In this document: piece after piece, positions 38,992 through 42,418 of the stretch
Numbering within the stretch: position 1 is the first letter of the stretch
How the letters are laid out: each line of letters opens with the position of its first letter
Source: Ruminococcus flavefaciens
GTDB taxonomy: Bacteria; Bacillota; Clostridia; Oscillospirales; Ruminococcaceae
DNA: 42,418 nucleotides
Assembly (NCBI GenBank): GCA_002373775.1
Contig: DFJW01000095.1
Location: forward strand, 1-42,418
Reading direction: 5' to 3'
Position numbers and translations under genes: made by a program
The notes under the pieces: model-generated
Seen by the model: only the letters and a program-made list of their open reading frames with translations
Told to the model about the DNA's origin: nothing
Database searches by the model: none

Positions 38992-40539
38992 TTAACCTCT
39001 CCTCGTCCTCTCGAATTTATCTATGAATTCGTCGCCTCTGCCCTTGCCGCCTTCATAGTTGATCTCCATTACTATCTCACTCAGCTTGTTCACTCCGAAG
39101 AAACCGAGCGCATTCTGGACATCGCCGTAATAAGCAAGTCTGCCGACATTATCGCGTTTGCTCTTGGCGAGTACTATGACTTTGGTGAAAAGATGAGCCG
39201 CATCATCAGGAGAATGTGATATGACTGCGACCACACCGCCTGTATCGGTACAGGATTTAAGGTTCGTCATGAGGTCGAGACGTGTAGCATAGTCCATACC
39301 GGAATCGGGTTCGTCAAGTATGAATACCTGCTGATCGCCTATTGCCTGTATAGCGACCTCAACGCGCTTTTTCTGTCCGCCGCTGAGCTCACATATCTTG
39401 TGGTTTTTCAGGCTTGTGAGCATCATGCGCTGGATTATGACATCAACGCGCTGCTCTATCTCGGCATTGCTGTATTCGCCGGAAAGCGTGGAATCAGCTG
39501 TATCCTTTATGGTGTGGTACACTGTGTCGTTGTCTCTCGTTGTGGAGAACTGCGGAACAAGTCCTACCTTGTGCTTCAGCATCTTGAAGTTCTTGTAGAG
39601 ATTCATATTGTCCAGCAGTACGATACCGTGATTCTTTACACCGTTCCTTCCGCGGGGACCGAGAAGTGCATTTATAAATGTGGTCTTGCCTGCACCTGAG
39701 CCGCCGAGGATGAGTATGAAGTCACCGGATTCGATATCCAGTCCGATGTTGCTGAGCAGGTTCCTGTGGCGGAAGAGTCCGCCGACTCTTGAATACTCGA
39801 TACCGACCTTCATGACCACTGTACGCTGCTCATAATCCTGCTTCTCCACCTTGACCTGAACACTGTTGAACAGTACTTCATCCTCAAGGAATATGAGAGT
39901 GGTATTGGCGATACGGATTATATCAAAGGGATTCAGCATGACAGGATCATGTATCTCATTGCGGTTCACTGCCAGTCCGTTGGTGCTGCCGTTGTCGTTT
40001 ATCTGCCACTTGTCACCGACCTTGTGCATTATAGCGTGGTTGCGTGAAGCCATAAAATCCGTAAGGCAGATGCCGTTCTTGATATTTCTTCCTATAGGAA
40101 CGACCGTCTTTCCGGCAAGAGGATATCTGTTCCACTTTTCATCCACGCTGAAAGTCGTGCTGAAAATAATTACAACTGCTTCCGGATGAGGCTGGTCAAG
40201 ATTCTTTCTGTCTATCCTGAGCACATCTCCGTCGTTGAGCTGGACCGCCTTTGAACCGCGCTCATTGATGTTCAGGAGTTTTTCGCCGTTGTAGTATGTA
40301 CCGTTGAGGCTCTTGTTGTCCTTATAATAGTACAGACCGTCGGCACAAATGAATTCACCGTGGTCACGGGAAACGATGCTGGAATTCAGCCTTATGGCAC
40401 AGGTGCTCTCGGGAGTGTTCCTTCCTATGCGCATGTCGCCGTCAAGTGATACCAGCCTTACCGCGCCTGAAGCTTCCATTACAAGAAGCGTAGCAGGTTT
40501 CGGAGGCAGCGGTTTATAGTATACAGTTTTATTATCCAT
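38992..40539 (-). CDS. ABC transporter ATPase with two N-terminal FHA domains
   Basis: The 515-residue protein begins with two forkhead-associated domains. FHA1 (about 35-110) shows IGRN, SRDHGEF (57-63) and SLNGT. FHA2 (about 145-215) shows IGRN, SRNHAIM (165-171) and GSTNG. Each pattern is the phosphothreonine-binding signature. The ATPase domain follows, with Walker A GGSGAGKTT (279-287), Q330, signature LSGGQKKR, Walker B VFILDEPDSG and His442. The architecture is that of M. tuberculosis Rv1747, except that the membrane domain is a separate gene. The FHA domains would dock on phosphothreonines, probably made by the kinase encoded just upstream (40552-42240). The start has AAGGAG overlapping the kinase stop codon. 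Confidence 0.93.
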   Translation of the reverse strand: MDNKTVYYKPLPPKPATLLVMEASGAVRLVSLDGDMRIGRNTPESTCAIRLNSSIVSRDHGEFICADGLYYYKDNKSLNGTYYNGEKLLNINERGSKAVQLNDGDVLRIDRKNLDQPHPEAVVIIFSTTFSVDEKWNRYPLAGKTVVPIGRNIKNGICLTDFMASRNHAIMHKVGDKWQINDNGSTNGLAVNRNEIHDPVMLNPFDIIRIANTTLIFLEDEVLFNSVQVKVEKQDYEQRTVVMKVGIEYSRVGGLFRHRNLLSNIGLDIESGDFILILGGSGAGKTTFINALLGPRGRNGVKNHGIVLLDNMNLYKNFKMLKHKVGLVPQFSTTRDNDTVYHTIKDTADSTLSGEYSNAEIEQRVDVIIQRMMLTSLKNHKICELSGGQKKRVEVAIQAIGDQQVFILDEPDSGMDYATRLDLMTNLKSCTDTGGVVAVISHSPDDAAHLFTKVIVLAKSKRDNVGRLAYYGDVQNALGFFGVNKLSEIVMEINYEGGKGRGDEFIDKFERTRRG

Positions 40540-40551
40540 ACTTCTTACTCC

Positions 40552-42240
40552 TTAACTCCACTCGCAGACAAATCCGTAATACTCTATAGGTGCTCCGCTG
40601 TCGCCCTTGTTTGCAGTATCTATCCAGCCTCCTGCATTGGCATACCAGTCATCAAAAGTCATATCGTCGTTGGCATATCTTATGTAATATTCATTTCCGG
40701 TATAGTTATCAGGCTGACGGTGTATCTTTCCGTAGCTGTCCTCATAGTAATCCCAGTTGGAATAATCACTGAAATCCGAGCCGTCTGTCCAGTACCATGT
40801 ATTTTCGTCTTCCTTTGTGCGGTATCCGCCGATCCATATATTATCCGCCATTTCGGAAGATGTAAGACCGGTCACGAACTTCTGCTCGCCCTTGCTGTTT
40901 ATAGAAACCAGATGTCCTCCCTGACTTACGCAGAATTCCTCTGCTTCACGCCATGTGACAGCCTTTCCGTAGAATTTGTAGTAATGTCCGTCGTATTCCT
41001 CGGCATCGTCCGGCGCATCTGTCGATGACTTCGAACTGCTGCTGTCCTTATCCATGAAAGCTTTTATGCCAAAGAAGCCGCCTGCTCCGAGTGCTGCAAC
41101 AACGACCAAAGCAGCAGCTATTGCAGGGAGTTTGCTCTTTTTCTTTCCCTTGCCTGCTGATGAGGCCGTAGTGTCAGCACTTTCTTCGATGTATACAGTT
41201 CCGCTTCCGGTGTTGATGGAAGGTATCTCCCTTGACACTGCACTGTGCTGACTGAAAGGATTTGCAGGGCTGTCAGAAAATGTGTTCCTGTATATACCGG
41301 GATCATATGTATTGGAATTGATAGTGCTTGAAGTACTGCCGCCGAATCTGAGCGCGTTTATGTCGTTCACCATTTCTTCTGCGCTCTGATATCTGTCCTT
41401 GGGATCATATGCACAGGCTTTGAGGATTATGGCTGCGAACTCCGGAGAAGCATTCTTCGGAGGCGGCAGCGGATCGCCGTTCATTCTGCGGTCTATCGCC
41501 TCTTCAACAAGGCAGCCGTCCTCAAATGGGAAGCAGTAATCGTTCATCAGCTGGTAGATACATATACCAAGAGAATATATATCAGCCTGATTTGTATAGG
41601 AGTTGTCAACACTCTGCTTTGCCTTGTATATCTCAGGCGCGATGTAGCCTTCGGTTCCGGCAAAGGAACGTGCAGACGCTGAGCTCTTGGAGATATTGAA
41701 ATCGCCGAGCTTATACACATTATCCTCAGACACGAAGAAGTTGGCAGGCTTGACATCGCGGTGTATTATGCCGTTGTCATGGGCTGCTTTGAGTCCGCTT
41801 CCGATATCAGCGGCAAGCTTCAGCACATTCGCCTCTGAGCGGTCGAACCTCTTCTCCTTGACCATTGTCTGGAGACAGGTCAGATACTCCATTCGTATCA
41901 GGAGCACATAGCCCTCTGTATTCTGGAGCTTCATTATCGTCTCATCCTCATATCCGACGATATACGGGCATTTTTTCAGTTTGTACATGATAGTCGTCTC
42001 ATTGACGGCTGCCTGTCTCTTCTTTTCCAGATATGCCTTTTTTCTGTCTTCGTCGAGATACATCACATCATCGAGTGTTATCGGTTCTACTTTAAGTGCC
42101 GAAACATCGGTCCTGTTCTCTCTTTTTGCTTCTATACGGTATACAACGCTTGAAGCACCCGAACCGAGTTCTTCAACGATATACCAGTTTTCCCAAAGTG
42201 GCTGTTTTATTTCAGCCATAATGGCTTTGAAATCCGCCAT
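40552..42240 (-). CDS. Transmembrane Ser/Thr kinase with extracellular C-type lectin domain
   Basis: The 562-residue protein has an N-terminal kinase domain (about 18-297): the glycine loop LGSGASSVVYRI, Lys50, HRDVKPAN (160-167) and APE (201-203), with DFN (180-182) in place of DFG. A Ser-rich linker precedes one membrane helix (about 371-393). The outer region (about 415-562) is a C-type lectin domain: TWREAEEFCVSQGGHLVSI, NIWIGGY, WYWTDGSDFSDYSNW, a QPDN segment (509-512) at the calcium-sugar site position, and the closing FVCEW. Only the outer disulfide cysteines (437, 559) are kept. Kinase and lectin in one chain suggests that sugar or envelope binding controls phosphorylation. The ATG at 42240 has GGAGG upstream; longer in-frame starts read through the promoter region. 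Confidence 0.92.
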   Translation of the reverse strand: MADFKAIMAEIKQPLWENWYIVEELGSGASSVVYRIEAKRENRTDVSALKVEPITLDDVMYLDEDRKKAYLEKKRQAAVNETTIMYKLKKCPYIVGYEDETIMKLQNTEGYVLLIRMEYLTCLQTMVKEKRFDRSEANVLKLAADIGSGLKAAHDNGIIHRDVKPANFFVSEDNVYKLGDFNISKSSASARSFAGTEGYIAPEIYKAKQSVDNSYTNQADIYSLGICIYQLMNDYCFPFEDGCLVEEAIDRRMNGDPLPPPKNASPEFAAIILKACAYDPKDRYQSAEEMVNDINALRFGGSTSSTINSNTYDPGIYRNTFSDSPANPFSQHSAVSREIPSINTGSGTVYIEESADTTASSAGKGKKKSKLPAIAAALVVVAALGAGGFFGIKAFMDKDSSSSKSSTDAPDDAEEYDGHYYKFYGKAVTWREAEEFCVSQGGHLVSINSKGEQKFVTGLTSSEMADNIWIGGYRTKEDENTWYWTDGSDFSDYSNWDYYEDSYGKIHRQPDNYTGNEYYIRYANDDMTFDDWYANAGGWIDTANKGDSGAPIEYYGFVCEWS

Positions 42241-42289
42241 AATCTCTCCTCCATCCGACTTACTCTTATAAATATAAAGATTCTTATTT

Positions 42290-42318
42290 ATTATAGCATA
42301 TAATTTGGAAAATAGCAA
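42290..42318 (-). promoter_or_regulatory. Proximal promoter of the kinase-FHA-ABC-PP2C cassette
   Basis: On the minus strand TTGCTA (42318-42313), 17 nt and TATAAT (42295-42290) lie about 50 nt upstream of the ATG. It is contained in one copy of a 33-bp direct repeat. Confidence 0.7.
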
Positions 42319-42323
42319 CATAC
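42291..42323. repeat. 33-bp direct repeat, copy 1 (promoter-bearing)
   Basis: This copy is identical at 32 of 33 positions to the copy at 42386-42418 and lies 62 bp from it. Each copy carries the -35 element TTGCTA, a 17-nt spacer and a -10-like element, so it is a duplicated promoter. Confidence 0.9.
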
Positions 42324-42370
42324 GCGCGAAAAAAAATGCCGTTTGTAATAACTCAGCCGCGTTCAAGGGT

Positions 42371-42385
42371 GCAGCGTCACGCTGC
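42371..42385. other. Short inverted repeat between the two promoter copies
   Basis: GCAGCG and CGCTGC form a 6-bp inverted repeat around TCA directly next to the -10 of the distal promoter copy. In a transcript from that promoter it would form a hairpin at the 5' end; in DNA it could be a protein-binding site. Confidence 0.45.
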
Positions 42386-42418
42386 TTATAGCATATAATT
42401 CGGAAAATAGCAACATAC
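42386..42418. repeat. 33-bp direct repeat, copy 2 (reaches the window end)
   Basis: This distal copy has the same -35 element (TTGCTA, 42413-42408) and a -10 of TATAAG (42390-42385). The window ends inside or at the edge of the repeat, so its full length and number of copies are not visible. Confidence 0.88.

Noticed and set aside
38926..39219. Plus-strand reading frame of 97 codons near the permease/ATPase junction
   Set aside because: It is antisense to two well-supported genes and has no ribosome site.
42241..42366. In-frame upstream extension of the lectin-kinase gene
   Set aside because: It reads through the promoter and the GGAGG site. The family N-terminus begins at the ATG at 42240.

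Overview
This 42.4 kb window comes from a Gram-positive anaerobe of the Firmicutes, most likely a Ruminococcus close to the R. albus group. The evidence is a dockerin-bearing secreted carbohydrate-binding protein with Thr-rich linkers, a sporulation sigma factor of the SigG type, a PyrR-attenuated pyr operon, strong AGGAGG ribosome sites, and many consensus promoters with exactly 17-nt spacers. The species assignment is inference. I see no rRNA, tRNA, insertion sequence, prophage or CRISPR array.

Left part (1-16.9 kb, almost all minus strand): the 5' half of class II fructose-bisphosphate aldolase; a large dockerin plus Cthe_2159-type beta-helix protein whose promoter carries five 11-bp-phased direct repeats; sigG; a probable operon sfsA-dgt-GH3 glucosidase-pyridoxal kinase-unknown gene; a flavin reductase fused to two rubredoxin domains; a polytopic membrane protein; and a transmembrane Ser/Thr kinase paired with a separate PASTA-SH3 membrane protein.

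Middle (16.9-26.5 kb): divergent from that kinase is an ECF sigma factor with a probable membrane anti-sigma factor. Then come a DUF11 protein, the glycogen branching enzyme glgB divergent from a TetR-type regulator (the shared intergenic region holds two inverted copies of an operator-like site), a two-gene unit of an SLC13/ArsB-type permease and a cytidylate-kinase-like protein, a Ca/Na antiporter, trmB, and a 70-aa unknown.

The pyrimidine operon (26.5-33.95 kb, plus strand) is pyrR-pyrC-pyrF-carA-carB. It has a consensus promoter, a PyrR binding loop and a terminator hairpin before pyrR, and a strong terminator after carB. It would make carbamoyl phosphate, dihydroorotate and UMP; pyrB, pyrD and pyrE are not in the window.

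Right part (34-42.4 kb): a cytoplasmic-looking protein with zinc ribbons at both ends, 18 Pro/Lys/Gln repeats and BspA-type leucine-rich repeats; a lipoprotein; and, on the minus strand, a tightly packed four-gene cassette. This cassette encodes a transmembrane Ser/Thr kinase with an extracellular C-type lectin domain, an ABC ATPase with two FHA domains, an ABC-2/ABCG-like permease, and a PP2C phosphatase. It looks like a lectin-sensing, phosphorylation-gated transporter, and is the best candidate here for an undescribed system. Both kinases share the N-terminal motif QPLWENWY and replace the DFG motif with DFN, so they are paralogues of one family.
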